Shown piece by piece: positions 12,485 through 24,431 of a stretch of 64,000 nucleotides of DNA. Source of the DNA: Apoderus coryli (Eukaryota; Arthropoda; Insecta; Coleoptera; Attelabidae); the NCBI GenBank assembly GCA_911728435.2, contig OU452198.1, forward strand, positions 39,833,902-39,897,901, in the 5' to 3' direction. A model generated the notes under the pieces. The model was given only the letters and a program-made list of their open reading frames with translations. It made no database searches and was not told the DNA's origin. How positions within the stretch are numbered: position 1 is the first letter of the stretch; the number at the start of each line of letters is the position of its first letter. Both the position numbers and the translations under genes were made by a program.

Positions 12485-12527
12485 GTGCCACTGATGATGG
12501 AACAGATGTTCCGAAACCTGTCTGACA
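12485..12527 (+). ncRNA. Hammerhead ribozyme motif, type I (copy 1)
   Basis: CTGATGA at 12491-12497 and GAAA at 12513-12516 enclose a stem II GGAAC-agat-GTTCC with a perfect 5-bp helix. A very short stem III (C-ct-G) leads to the cleavage triplet GTC at 12520-12522. Stem I pairs CA before the core with TG after the triplet, plus weaker outer pairs. The layout matches the minimal hammerheads of Penelope-like elements. One extra T sits between the core and stem II, as in the two other copies here. Pairing of stem I is the weakest of the three. Confidence 0.55.
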
Positions 12528-12829
12528 ACACCTCTTCCCGAACTTAAATATATATATATGAAGAATTTTGTGGAGCAATATGGATGACTTCAATAAAATT
12601 GATTTTTTTATAATATATCACTAAATAAAGAAATATATATTTGTCAAAAAATTAAAAATAATTTGTAGACATATCAACAAACAAAACATAAGAATAATAA
12701 TAACTAATACTATATACTATACTGTACAGGTACATCGTCAAATAAATAAATCAATTAAGATACTATAGTATACAAAACACACAATACAAACTACTATATC
12801 CAATGTGTGAATCGCTCAAAAATTAATAC

Positions 12830-15750
12830 ACATTAAAAAAGTCACCTACTGTATAAAATTTTGTTTCTAACAAATATGTTTTTGGGGTTTACGGAATCGA
12901 GGAAGGGACGATAGCAATTTGATTTCCATTGGCAGATGGTGCATTTTTTTTTTGCGTTGTATAGAATCAAGCTTTTGATTAATTCGGAGCATGGGGCTGG
13001 CAGATAAAGATCATGTTGGGCGTTTCTAGGCAGATAGTTATGGAATCAACTTTCAGAGACATCTGACAGGTGTTTGCGGATTAAGCAGACCGATTCCAAT
13101 ATGAATAAGGAAGGTAGTGTTAGTATTTTAAATTTTCTGAAGAAGTCCTGGCAATCTCAGAGAGTATCGAATACCTCTTTTTTGTAATCTAAAAATACGA
13201 CCAAATTGCGTTGCACAGCATGTACCCCAGAATGGGAGGGCGTATCGAAGATGGGATTCGAAGAGTGAAAAGTAGACTGTTATGGAAGTTGACAAGTTAA
13301 GTTCTTTAGAAACTGATGTTAAGGCAAAACAGGCAGAGCTTAATTTTTTTGATAACGCATCAATGTACAACTTACACTTCAGGGAGCTGTCAACAAGGCC
13401 CAGAAACTTCACAGAAGAAACGACGTCAATAGTGGAATTATTAAGTTCAAAACACTACAGCGCATCTTTATATGACACAAATTTTGCTTTCGCAGTGTTC
13501 AAGCACAACAGGTTAGAGTCACACCATGATTTGATGATGATTAAGTCTTTGGATATGGTACTATAAAGATCCACACTATCCGGGCCGCACCAAGTGAAAC
13601 TAGTATCATCAGCAAAGAGACATACTTTACTGCTGATGTCTAGGCACGTAATGTCGTTGATAAATAGGACCCAACACCGAACCCTGTGGAACTCCACAAT
13701 CCATCGGCCTGCAAGAGGACACATCCGCATTGACCCTCACACACTGACGTCTGTTGCTAAGGTACGACTTAAACCATCCCAGTGGAACCCCCCGAATTCC
13801 GTAGTGCTGTATCTTGTTAATTAGGATGTTATGACTTACACAGGCGAATGCATTGGACAAATCACAGGAAATTGATGCTGTAGAGTGGAGATTGTTCAAG
13901 TTGGAGTAGACATTGTTGAAGACGGAGAATATAGCATCATTTGTTAGCTAAAAATCCAAATTTAAGTTTCCTTTTAAACAATCTTTCAATGTTCTTGGAT
14001 AGAGTACATAGAAGTGCAATTGGACGATAGTTTGAAGCTTGATCCTTATCGCCCTTGTGCAGAGGAGTAATTATAGATGTCTTAAGGCATTGTGGAAAAA
14101 TTCCATTATGGAATGACTTGTTAATTAAATCTGTGAAAAGGATTAATGTACATTCCGGTAGATTAGACAACATTTTCAAAGTGATTTCATCAGTTCCAGA
14201 TGACACCTTTTTTTTATGTCTTTAATTGTACTGCAAAGCTCTGGAGTTGCAACGGGTGTTAGGAAGAAACTATGTATATTCTCATTGGTATTTGAAAGAT
14301 ATGAGAGCGGATCCTGGGAGGGGACTATATTATTCATTAAATTTTCTGCCACATTAACAAAATAATCGTTCAAGATTTCAGGAGTAGTGGAGATTAAACT
14401 GAAAGGAGAAGCACTATTTCTCAGATCGTTGGCAATAGACCACGTTTCTTCAGCAATATTATCGGTTCTAGCTAACCGGTTGTTATAATATGTTTTTAGC
14501 AGCTTTTATAGCTTTTATGGTAAATTTTTCTCTAGAATTTAACGTAATCATGAAAAAGAGGATGGTCCGAAAATTTTTTCAAATGAGATAGTGAGCGCAT
14601 ATTCTTGGCCGATGTACGTAAGCCTATAGTAGTCCAAGGTTTATGTTGTTTGTCCCTGATAGGCCTAAGGGGGAACGCTTTTAATGGTAGACCAGAAAGT
14701 GTTTCCGTAAAAGTGGAGAATGCAGCGTCGATATCATCAGATAGGTGATCCCAGTCAGTTGATTGACATAGACGCCTAAAGTTGTGAAAATTTTTCTCTG
14801 AGAAAATTCGGCGTAACCTACGTGGGGCGTTTCCGCTTTCGCTCTTTACAGTAACATTTGCAATTACTGCTTCATGATCCGAAAAACCCGCACCGAGGAC
14901 CGTACATTTAACGAGATTTGACTCAAAAGATGAAACGACGTAGTCTATAGTACTAGATCTGGTTTTAGTTATTCTGGTTGGAGATTTAACATGCATGACA
15001 ATACCAAAAGATTCAAATATAGATTGAAGAAATTCTTAAGCAGCAGACACACTGGAGAAATCGATGTTAAAGTCACCACACAAAATCAATTTACTATTTA
15101 CAGGAAGAGACTCAAGCAAGCTTAGCAGTTTTTGCAGGAACGCGCCTGTCAGCGTCATGTGTTCTGTAAATGCAAACAATATAGAGGTCGTATTTGGTGT
15201 ATTATTGAAAATTCAAACAGTTTTTCAGATAATAAACTGTCGAACTTAGTTACTGCCGTAAAGTTGTTATTTGTGGACATTATTACAGTACCACCATGAG
15301 AAAAAATACTTCTATTAAACCTGGATATTGTAGTGTAGTGTTTGACAAATACAGGCTCGTCAGTGTTGAGCCAATGCTCAGTAATAGCAATAATTTCTGG
15401 AAAATTTAGCTGTTCCCATAATAGAAATAGTTCATCAGTTTTGTATCTTACGGATTGAGAAGAAATACACTAAGCTTGCTATCGTTTATTGTTTCAGAGG
15501 GTGGTTGATCCTCTGTTCGCGTCAAACTATCTACAAAAAATTTCGCGCACCAGGAGAACCACTAGAAAAATATTTCGAGTGACTTTCTCTAGTCCTTTGA
15601 AGCTGTAGGATTTTTTCCGAGGAGAAGAACGATCTGAAAGCAGAGAGGTCCGCTTCAACTTCAGCCAAGCCGATGCCATAGGCACTGTGGTAACGATAGT
15701 ACAGCTCACGTAGGGAGTCCACATCACTGGGAAGGCCCTCAGATGCAAGC
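12830..15750 (-). pseudogene. LINE C: endonuclease plus reverse transcriptase, multiple frameshifts
   Basis: On the minus strand the order is a possible linker (15748-15527), AP endonuclease start (EIIAITEHWLN near 15400), CGDFNID near 15080 with an in-frame stop just after, the SDHEAV box (14996-14532), then RT: ITPLHKGDKDQASNYRPIA (14206-13937), CDLSNAFACVSHNIL and GVPQGSVLGP (13899-13627), FADDTS (13730-13455), and thumb/C-terminal region to about 12830 (KFYTVGDFF). This is a jockey-like element with most of ORF2, broken at six or more places. Confidence 0.85.
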
Positions 15751-16209
15751 GCTAGTTTAATGCTAATAAATTAATATAACAAAATTCTGGGTTAAATTTG
15801 ATTTTCCCCCGTATACACATCTGCTCAGATCTGTATTTTTTTTTCTTTGATGATTGTAAAATTTACTTAGAAGACAGACCAGAAAAACCGAAACACGAAA
15901 TAGTTAACACTAATATAAAATTAATAATATTGTATAACAACAAATTTCATTTATTTTTGTGGTTTAAGGTTGTTTTTTTTTTGTTTGGTATCTATATCAA
16001 TTACTCTCTTCTTGGCATTTTGACCAATTTTTGATGTAACAACTTTTTATAGCTATTTATACTCGTATTTAAACTACATCATATTATTTTTGGTCTTTGA
16101 TATAACAGTATTTGCGGCAATATTAAATTACAGTGTTGGACTGGCAATATTTTTGACAATCGTGTTATTTGATATTATCTACTAATAATAATATTAATAA
16201 TAATATTTA
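15751..16209. other. No gene seen
   Basis: Low-complexity AT-rich sequence ending in an AATAAT-rich stretch. Nothing coding is supported. Confidence 0.5.
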
Positions 16210-16211
16210 TA

Positions 16212-18062
16212 CAAGGTGTCCACAAAGGTGATAAAATGAATAACAAAAAAGTAAAAGTTGTAATTTTGTTTATATTTGGAACAAGTTGTAGAGAAAGTTT
16301 TGTCCAAATGTTGACCATCGCACTGCAGGCACTCCTCTAACCGAAAACGGAAATTAGCCGCAACGCGTCTACACCATTCTCAGGAAATGGCAGCGTTTTC
16401 GGTGCGGATGTTGTGCTTCAATTGCAGTAGAGTTCATGGTTTGTTTGTATACACTTTCTATTTAAGGTATCCCCATAAGAAATGATCAAGGAGTGTAAGA
16501 TCGGGGCTTCTTGGAGGCCAGTTGATGGTGCCTCGACGAGAGATCAATTTTTCTGGGAAAATTTGATTGACAACCACAAGCGATTGATTGGAGGTGTGGC
16601 AAATGGTTCCATATTGTGGAAACCATGTTTCCACATTAAAACCTTCAGTCTCCTGCAGTTGTGGAGTCAAAAACTTCCAATACCGTTCAGTGGTCACCGT
16701 AAGTGCTCGCCATCGTCGGTCTTAAAAAAAATATGGCCCAATGATGCCTTCACCAGACATGGCATCCCAAGCAATAACTTTTGAACTATGAAGTGGTCGT
16801 TTATGTTTGTTTATGTGCCATCAGCTTAAGTGAATGTTTTCAAATGTTGGGAAGTGTTGAAGCATTTCATTTGCAAAATTGAGTCGGTAATTTTCGGTTC
16901 TTGAACGAGCTGAATTTTATATGCTGTAAAATGTAAATCTTGCTTCAGAATCTTGTGCAACGACTATTTTTTAATGTTAAGTCCTTGACTGCGCTTACGA
17001 ACTGATTGACACATTTTGACGCACTGAAACTATAGGCGGGTTTAGCCAACTAATAATCCATAATGCATAATTTTAGTGCATAATGGATAATTTTTAAAAC
17101 ATGACACTTACATGTACCTGTTCATACAACGAATAGTGTATAATTCATAATTTTCGTTGATAATCCATTTTTTTTTTATTATGCCAAGGCAGAGAAATCA
17201 TCATGACACCTAGGGAGTTCCTTACCACTTCCCTAGGTAGTGTGGGACTCTAACCCAAACTAAAACTCTGCCTTATCTTTGTAGTATGGCTCGGGAACAG
17301 TCCCTTTTCCATGTCCTCACTTGATTGTCCTCTGTTGCTGTTGTCTTCTGATTGATAATGCATAAGGTTGGGAACTTTCAACTTTATGCACTAAATTATG
17401 CAAAAAATATCAATACGCATGCGCCGCATGCCTTACATAACCTCAATTTACGAAATAAACTAAATAATAATTGAAAATGTGATAATTAACAGAATTTTTA
17501 ATTTGAAATCTATCAAAACAAAAATAAGTCCAACACAAAGTAAAGTCTTTAAAGACAATGGTAATAGGTTAATCTGCTGTTTAGTCAATTGTCACTTTTC
17601 GGTTTATGCATAAAAGTTATGAGTTGTATAAACACCTATATTTTGTTGTGCATTATCGATTATGGACTATGTATTAAGCATTTTTCTTTATCCATTATGC
17701 ACTATCCATTATTAGTTGGCTAAATCCGCCTTACTTGTTCAATCGTTTGTTGGACTCGAGCAGAGCGCGGGCAACCTTGATTGTGAATTTTTACACTCAA
17801 ACCGGTATTATGAAACATTCGATTCCATTTTTTTGATGGTATCGTTCGGTGCATTCCGTACATTAAATTCTACCCGATATAAACGTTGAGCTGTCACTCA
17901 CCATTGCGATAGTAAGCGCGTATGCAAAAAGCGCGATGGTCTTCCAGCAGATACGCTTCCATGGTTAATGAATCTCCAAAGAGCAGCGCAACAGACCCTC
18001 CGAACCGGAAGGGACATGGACAGTGCAGATACAAATACCCCCACCCTTTCTGGACACTTTTG
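16212..18062 (-). pseudogene. Tc1/mariner (DUF4817-type) transposase relic
   Basis: The N-terminal helix-turn-helix region lies at 18000-17780 (DHRAFCIRAYYRNGE, then QRLYRVEFNVR) and the C-terminal catalytic end at 16697-16458 (PRSPDLTLLDHFLWGYLK). A 0.7-kb MITE interrupts the element. Weak inverted ends CAAGGTGTCC (16212) and its partner at 18062 (complement of CAAAAGTGTCC) abut TA. The middle of the transposase is degraded beyond a continuous reading. Confidence 0.7.
17036..17731. mobile_element. MITE nested in the Tc1/mariner relic
   Basis: GGCGGGTTTAGCCAACTAAT at 17036 is mirrored at 17731 by the complement of GGCGGATTTAGCCAACTAAT; subterminal motifs (gcataatggataat) recur inverted further in. 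No ORF. The target duplication is unclear (three-base flanks differ by one base). It interrupts the coding remains on both sides and so is younger than the relic. Confidence 0.7.
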
Positions 18063-18084
18063 TACTTATCTAACTTCGTTGCAG

Positions 18085-18400
18085 AGAATGCGGATTTAAA
18101 AAAAGACTGGCAACGCTGATATAATAAAATATACAAATTAGAGCAAATAAGCAGATATATTGGTAATTAATAAAACTGAATCAAGAGCACTCATGATTAA
18201 TAGCTATTCCTTTAGATAATAACATTTCGAACAAAAAATGGCTAACTACCAAGATTTACCTCATGAGCTAAAGAAATGCGGATGTTAATATATAGACTGG
18301 GAACGCTGACATAATAAAAGATCAAAAAATAATAGCAAATAAAGCAGATATATTGGTAATTAATAGCTATTCCTTTAGACTTTAGATGATAACATTTCGA
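18085..18400. repeat. Tandem duplication, offset 190 bp
   Basis: Segments at about 18088-18229 and 18278-18400 share gactggcaacgctga, gcagatatattggtaattaa and tagctattcctttaga, offset by 190 bp with small indels. The first copy overlaps the right border of the transposase relic. Confidence 0.6.
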
Positions 18401-18599
18401 AAATAATAATAATAATCTCATTATTGTCTAACAGGTAATGCTACCCAATATCAAGACAAAATCTTACATTATAAAGGAAAATAATTGCCTAGCATTAGCA
18501 TACAATCATACCAATCTTAAAACTAACTAAAAAATACAAAAATAGAAATATACGCATCAGAATGAAAGAAAATTGGGATCATTACAAGACAATCAATAA

Positions 18600-19560
18600 T
18601 AACAATAAATAATTAACACATGAACATAATTCACAAAAACAAACCTATATCAGTAGCCCGCAAACATGTCTCCAAACTTTTCTTAAAAGAATCGAGCGAT
18701 ACATTAAAAAAATCAACGTTCTCATTAATAACTAATTGGTTACTGTATTTACAAGCCCGAAATAGCGGTGCTTTAGATTCATAATTAGAACGAATCTGTT
18801 GCACGCAAAATAAACTAGCGCTTCTAGAGTGCACCCTAGGGACACGAAACCATAGCTGCTGAAGCAACCGAGGACAATCCAACATATTGTTGATCAACTT
18901 AAAAAGAAAGATCTGAGATGCGAAGATGCGTCTCTCGGCTAAAGACCGAAATCTGAATATAGTCAGTAACAGGCCGTGATCACGAGGAGGAAAATATCCA
19001 TCAATTTTAAATGACAAATATTTTAAAAACCTACGTTGGATACTCTGCTACCAACTAAAATCGTAGCGAATTCCAAAATAGACACAACAAAGGCGAAATA
19101 GAGACTTTTCAGGCAGTCTATGTTGTTGAATTCTCTGGTCTGTGTAAAAATAAATCCTAACATACGCAAAGCATTAGCAGAAATTTGCTCAATGTGTTAA
19201 TTGAAAGACAAATCACTATCAAAGTATACACGAAGATCTTTGATTAAAGCGCAGCGTTCGAAGTTTGAATTATCGATGGTGTATTTTCGCAAAAACGGAT
19301 CTTGACGTCTTGTAAATGTCACCGACTTACATTTGTTCAGATTTAGAGGAAGTCTATTTAGATCACACCGTTCTGAGAGCATCTGTTTGAAGCTGTGCGC
19401 AATCGTTCTCACAAACAACAGTGCGATACAATTTTAGATCGTCTGCCACAAACAACAAATAATTGCTATTGAAACTAGAGCCAATATCGTTTACGAGTAT
19501 TACAAAGAGAAGAGGAGCCAACGTACTGCCCTGCGGAGTTCCAAATACCAAAATTTAGCA
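18600..19560 (-). pseudogene. LINE D: 3' part of RT
   Basis: Minus-strand frames: 19551-19363 with GTPQGSTLAPLLFVILVNDI and the active-site loop VADD, 19418-19197 (LNLNKCKSVTF, the palm-to-thumb step), and 19017-18631 (C-terminal region with LFKLINNMLDCP). It is truncated on its 5' side at about 19560. The type resembles LINE F at 58540-59465 more than LINEs B and C. Confidence 0.8.
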
Positions 19561-19642
19561 CCTGAGCCAAAAGACATTTATAACTTGTGTGTAGTTCTAA
19601 TCATTCCTATTTAAATATCTTGTAGTGGTCTAATAGAAGAGT

Positions 19643-20231
19643 ACAGAGTACAATAGTGTAGAACCAATTAAAAATTTAGTGAATGAGACAGCATTTTATT
19701 TCAATAATATATTGAACATCCATAATAGCAGTATGGAATAGTTGCTTAAAACTTTTGCTATTATTTTTTTTTCATCGATAATTGGAGATCGTATAGGTAT
19801 TTTCTAGCGCTGTGAGACTCTTACGAGTCAACATTATAGCACTAGATAGCCAAGACGATATTACGCGTGCCAGGTATAACTGCGTTTTGTGCCAATTTAA
19901 GAATAACTGCTGCGTTTTTTAGCTAGCAACAGCTACTTTCACACATGGGCCTAAAAAACGCAGCAGTTATTCTTAAATTGGCACAAAACGCAGTTATACC
20001 TGGCACGCGTAATATCGTCTTGGCTATCTAGTGCTATAATGTTGACTCGTAAGAGTCTCACAGCGCTAGAAAATGCCTATACGATCTCCAATTATCGATG
20101 AAAAAAAAAATAATAGCAAAAGTTTTAAGCAACTATTCCATACTGCTATTATGGATGTTCAATATATTATTGAAATAAAATGCTGTCTCATTCACTAAAT
20201 TTTTAATTGGTTCTACACTATTGTACTCTGT
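19643..20231. repeat. Near-perfect 589-bp palindrome (280-bp arms, 28-bp spacer)
   Basis: The left arm 19643-19922 is repeated as reverse complement at 19951-20231 with one substitution and one base of difference in a T/A run. The spacer 19923-19950 is ctagcaacagctactttcac plus eight bases. There is no ORF and no clear target duplication. It could be a MITE with very long inverted repeats or a recent inverted duplication. A transcript would form a long hairpin, a possible source of endogenous siRNA (inference). Confidence 0.95.
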
Positions 20232-20839
20232 GTAGCATATAATGATGCTGTGTCTGAGCTTCCCCAAAATTCAATGTTCACTTGTCATTTAGAGCATTGT
20301 ATAGTCGTTCAGTAATTTTGTGATAATATATTTTGAGTAATGTAACTGGTTTAATGATAAATAAGAAGAAATTATTTAAGTAAAAACAATAAAGAGAAGA
20401 TCTACGATGAGTTCGTTTGGTCAACGTCTAATCAATACTTAGAATTATACCAAAATTTTAGACATGGAACAATTTTTAGAAGTGATAAACATAAAAAACA
20501 ATAAAAACAGCGTTAATGTCAGAACTGACATTCAACATCTAAGCAGTATCTACCACAATATTATAAAATAAATAAACTGTTGCCCTCGAGGCACGAATAG
20601 CTCTCCATATTTAAGTGTAAAAGTAATAATTTTATGACCTTTTTGTCATTTATCTAAATTTAATAAATTTTTGTTTTGTTTTAGACTTCAGCTATTTTTT
20701 TTTGAAGTATCGGGTTTTCTTCATTTTTCTTCTCTTTGGAGGCACTATTTATACGTACATATTTTATATTTCAGATCTACTAGGCCAAGTTCTTGTACGC
20801 AAAATAATTGATTTTTTTTAGTTTTATTATAAAATTTAT
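20232..20839. other. No gene seen
   Basis: AT-rich spacer without coding signals. Confidence 0.5.
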
Positions 20840-22290
20840 TTCGCCTCCTTTTCTACTAATTACGAACCCTTATGTAAACAAAATTGTTATGCTGTATGTT
20901 GTAGGTTAACTTATATCAAAGCTATATATAAGTAGCCAGTTTTTCTGTTATATTTGGAAAACATTTTTTTTTCTCGTTTTTTACGCTTTTTCGAACGCCT
21001 GTGTGAACCAGTTCATTTATGTAAGATTTTTTAGGTTATATTCTATCACAACTACGAAAAATTATTCCGAATTCCGAATAAGTTTAGGAAGTATATATGT
21101 TTTTGTTTTGACCCCTTTTACACTATTTACGAACGCCTATGAAAACAAGTTATTTATAACACATTTTTTAGGTTGTATTCTATCAAAGCTATAAATAACT
21201 AGTCAATATTTCTGCTATGTTTAAGAAATACGTTTTTTCTAACCTTTTTACCCCATTTTACACTTTTTTCGCATGTCAATGTGGTCTAATTGTTTAGGTT
21301 AAATATTTTAGGTTATATTTAATTAAACGCACAAAAAATTATTCAATATTTCGGATAGGTTTAAGAACTATGATTTTTTAAATTTTTGACCCCTCTATTA
21401 AACCCGTTGCCTACGCTCAATGTTAATCACCACCTATAAGTATCCTGTAGTATTTTCGTACCAAATGTGGTTAAAATCCATTAAAAAGTGGTTTTTGAGT
21501 TATCATGGATACACCAATTATACTAGTTAATTATAAAAAAAAATTACATTTATTTTTTTTATTTTACCCCTTTTTCTACTATTTACGAACGCCTATGTAA
21601 ATAAAAATTTTATGCTGCATTTTTTAGGTTATCTTATATCAAAGCTATATATAATTAGCCAATTTTTCTGGTATATTTGAGACACATTTTTTTTTCGTTT
21701 TGGACTCTTTTTTTAAACTATTTTCGAACGCCTGTGTGAACCAATTCTTTTATGGAATATTTTTTAGCTTATATTGTCACAACTATGAAAAATTATTCCA
21801 TTTTTCGAATAAGTTTAGGAAATATATATTTTTTATGTTTTGACCCCTTTTCCACTATTTACGAACGCCTATGAAAGTAAGTTATTCATGACACATTTTA
21901 TAGGTTATGTTCTATCAAAACTATAAATAACTAGTTAATATTTCTGCTATTTTTAAGAAATACGTTTTTTTTTTTAATCTTTTTTACCCCATTTTACACT
22001 ATTTTCGAACGCCAATGTGGTCTAATATTTTATGTTCAATATTTTAGGTTATATTAAATTAAATGCGTAAAAAATTATGCAGTATTTCGGATAAGTTTAA
22101 GAACTATGATTTTTTATAATTTTTGAACCCTCTTTTAAACCCTTTGCCTACGCTCAATGTTTCCCAAAATCTAATCAGCTCCTTGCCATGTCCAATAGTA
22201 TTTTTGTACCAAATTTGGTTAAAATCTGTGAAGCGGTTTTTCGTTTTCGTGGATACAGACAGACAGACAGACAGACATTTTTTTAAAACT
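20840..22290. repeat. 723-bp tandem duplication with inner sub-repeats
   Basis: ttatatcaaagctatatata at 20911 recurs at 21634, and the two blocks follow each other in parallel from about 20840-21535 and 21560-22260. Within each block a degenerate monomer of about 135 bp recurs (cgaacgcctatg...ttaggttatattctatca). The second block ends in gtaccaaatttggttaaaat and a short GACA/CAGA run (22255-22277), a 3'-end signature often seen in arthropod repeats. Confidence 0.75.
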
Positions 22291-22382
22291 ACTTATTTAT
22301 GTATAAAATGACCAAAAACAAGTATTTCCGGTGAAATTAAAAAAAAAATTTTTTTTCATGAAACTAATATAGTCTCCATATA

Positions 22383-24429
22383 CAGGGTGGTCCAACGAAA
22401 AGTTTGCACCTAGCTTTTCTCTTTTTTTTGTAGTCGAATGCGAAAATGCTCGGACACGTCGATTTTGCTTTTGAGGGGGACACATTTTAAACATATTTTT
22501 CGATCTGCGCCTTTAACCCCCTAGCGGGGGTGAGTAACAACCCTAAAATTTTAAATGGAAAGAGGGGTCTAATGACATATCATTTGAAAGGACACAAAAT
22601 TGTCTTTCTAATGATACCCTATTTGTCGAATTTTACTAAAACAGTTAATACGAAAACGACTTTAAAGACATTAAGCCGATAATTTTGGTATTAATGAGAA
22701 ATACAAATAAGTTTTAATTATTGCGAGTGAAAACACCTGCAATCGTTAGTACATTCCAATGTTTGTTAGTTTTAACATTGCTTTGTAAAAAAAGTAAACA
22801 AGCTGTTAAATTGATTTATTAAAACGTTACAATAATACAGATTTTATTCAAATCTATTTCTAACATTTTGTAGCATATCAGGTGTTATGTTTCTGCACTC
22901 TTCTGTAATGCGTTGGCGAAGATCTTCTATGGACTCGGGCTTCGTGGCAAAACATTTATTTTTTAAGTGCCCCCAAAGAAAAAAGTCTAAAGGCGATAAA
23001 TCCGGTGACCTGGCAGGCCATTCAATTGGGCCCCTCCTTCCAATCCACCGTCCAGGGAACCGGTCATCTAAGAACTGTCTTACAGGAGCCACATAGTGCG
23101 GAGGTGCTCCATCTTGCTGGAAATAAAGCCGATCAGCAGTATGATTTTGGTCATCTTCTATTATTTGTGTTATTAAAGGATCAATTGTGTCTTCAAGCAT
23201 GTTTAGGTACACTTCACCAGTTAAATTTCCAGGAATAAAAAGTGGTCCTATAATATGATTTCCTAATATGCCACACCAGACGTTTATTTTTTGAGGATAC
23301 TGGGTATGAACCTCACGGAATAAATGTGGGTTACTGTCATCCCAGTAACGGCAATTGTGCCTATTTACAGCTCCATTCAAATAAAATGTGCATTCGTCGC
23401 AAAAACAAATGTTAAATAATAATTGCGGATCTTCAATTAAACGCTGGCTCATTGCTTCACAAAATTGCAGCCTTCTATCAGGATCATCCTCATTTAGTTC
23501 CTGTACTAATTTGATTTTGTACGGATGAAATTTGTACGCTTTTAAAATTCGTATTATGGACGAACGGGAGACACCTGAGGCTTCAGCTAGTTGACGGGTA
23601 CTTTGACTATGATCCATTTCAACATGCCCTAAAACAGCGACTTCCACAGCTTCATTTCTGATCGGTTTCTGCGGCTGGTGTTTTACATTACAGACAGATC
23701 CGGTATCTACAAACTTTTTAACTAACTTGCCAACGTACACATCATTCACATTTTTATCGGGATGTCTCTCATTAAATAAGCGAGCCGTAAGTCTAGCACT
23801 ACTATTATTTTGAAAATAAAGTTTAACAATTTCAACTCGTTCTAGAATGGAATAAATCATTTTGTACGGTAAAAGTAAAATAACTTGAGAAGCAACCAAA
23901 CTGAATCAATGAAAAGACTAAAATAAACGGTGTAAATTCTTTTCCTACACGTATCTGCAGTTTTTATTTCAACAAAAAACGCAAACGATTAGTGAGGAAT
24001 TTAGTTCTGATAAATAAGATCGTGTTTTTGAAATCCCGTTTTTCTTCAAAGTAAATAATTTAGAAATGATTGTAGTTGTTTTCAGTCGTAATAATTAAAA
24101 CTTATTTGTATTTCTCATTAATACCAAAATTATCGGCTTAATGTCTTTAAAGTCGTTTTCGTATTAACTGTTTTAGTAAAATTCGACAAATAGGGTATCA
24201 TTAGAAAGACAATTTTGTGTCCTTTCAAATGATATGTCATTAGACCCCTCTTTCCATTTAAAATTTTAGGGTTGTTACTCACCCCCGCTAGGGGGTTAAA
24301 GGCGCAGATCGAAAAATATGTTTAAAATGTGTCCCCCTCAAAAGCAAAATCGACGTGTCCGAGCATTTTCGCATTCGACTACAAAAAAAAGAGAAAAGCT
24401 AGGTGCAAACTTTTCGTTGGACCACCCTG
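22383..24429 (-). mobile_element. Complete Tc1/mariner (DD41D) transposon
   Basis: CAGGGTGGTCCAACGAAAAG starts at 22383, and the matching reverse complement ends at 24429. TA lies directly outside both ends (22381-22382 and 24430-24431). The inverted repeats are near-identical for about 345 bp and continue with more mismatches to about 370 bp (22383-22755 and 24057-24429). The 2047-bp element contains one uninterrupted transposase ORF on the minus strand. Long, well-matched ends and an intact ORF point to a recent insertion. Confidence 0.95.
22844..23899 (-). CDS. Tc1/mariner transposase, DUF4817 + DDE type
   Basis: 351 residues without a stop. A second in-frame Met at residue 14 is the more usual start for this family (MIYSILERVEIV). 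Residues 14-75 form the DUF4817-like helix-turn-helix (SARLTARLFNERHPDKN), and residues 80-130 a second HTH (STRQLAEASGVSRSSIIRIL). Catalytic residues are D168 (FCDECTF), D263 (QQDGAPPHY) and, by alignment with mariner SPDLAPSD, D305 in SPDLSPLDFFLWG; 41 residues separate the last two, giving a DD41D spacing. It acts in the nucleus, cutting and joining the element ends. All motifs are present, so the enzyme may be active. Paralogous dead copies lie at 16212, 33310, 42420 and 60490. Confidence 0.95.
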   Translation of the reverse strand: MVASQVILLLPYKMIYSILERVEIVKLYFQNNSSARLTARLFNERHPDKNVNDVYVGKLVKKFVDTGSVCNVKHQPQKPIRNEAVEVAVLGHVEMDHSQSTRQLAEASGVSRSSIIRILKAYKFHPYKIKLVQELNEDDPDRRLQFCEAMSQRLIEDPQLLFNICFCDECTFYLNGAVNRHNCRYWDDSNPHLFREVHTQYPQKINVWCGILGNHIIGPLFIPGNLTGEVYLNMLEDTIDPLITQIIEDDQNHTADRLYFQQDGAPPHYVAPVRQFLDDRFPGRWIGRRGPIEWPARSPDLSPLDFFLWGHLKNKCFATKPESIEDLRQRITEECRNITPDMLQNVRNRFE

Positions 24430-24431
24430 TA

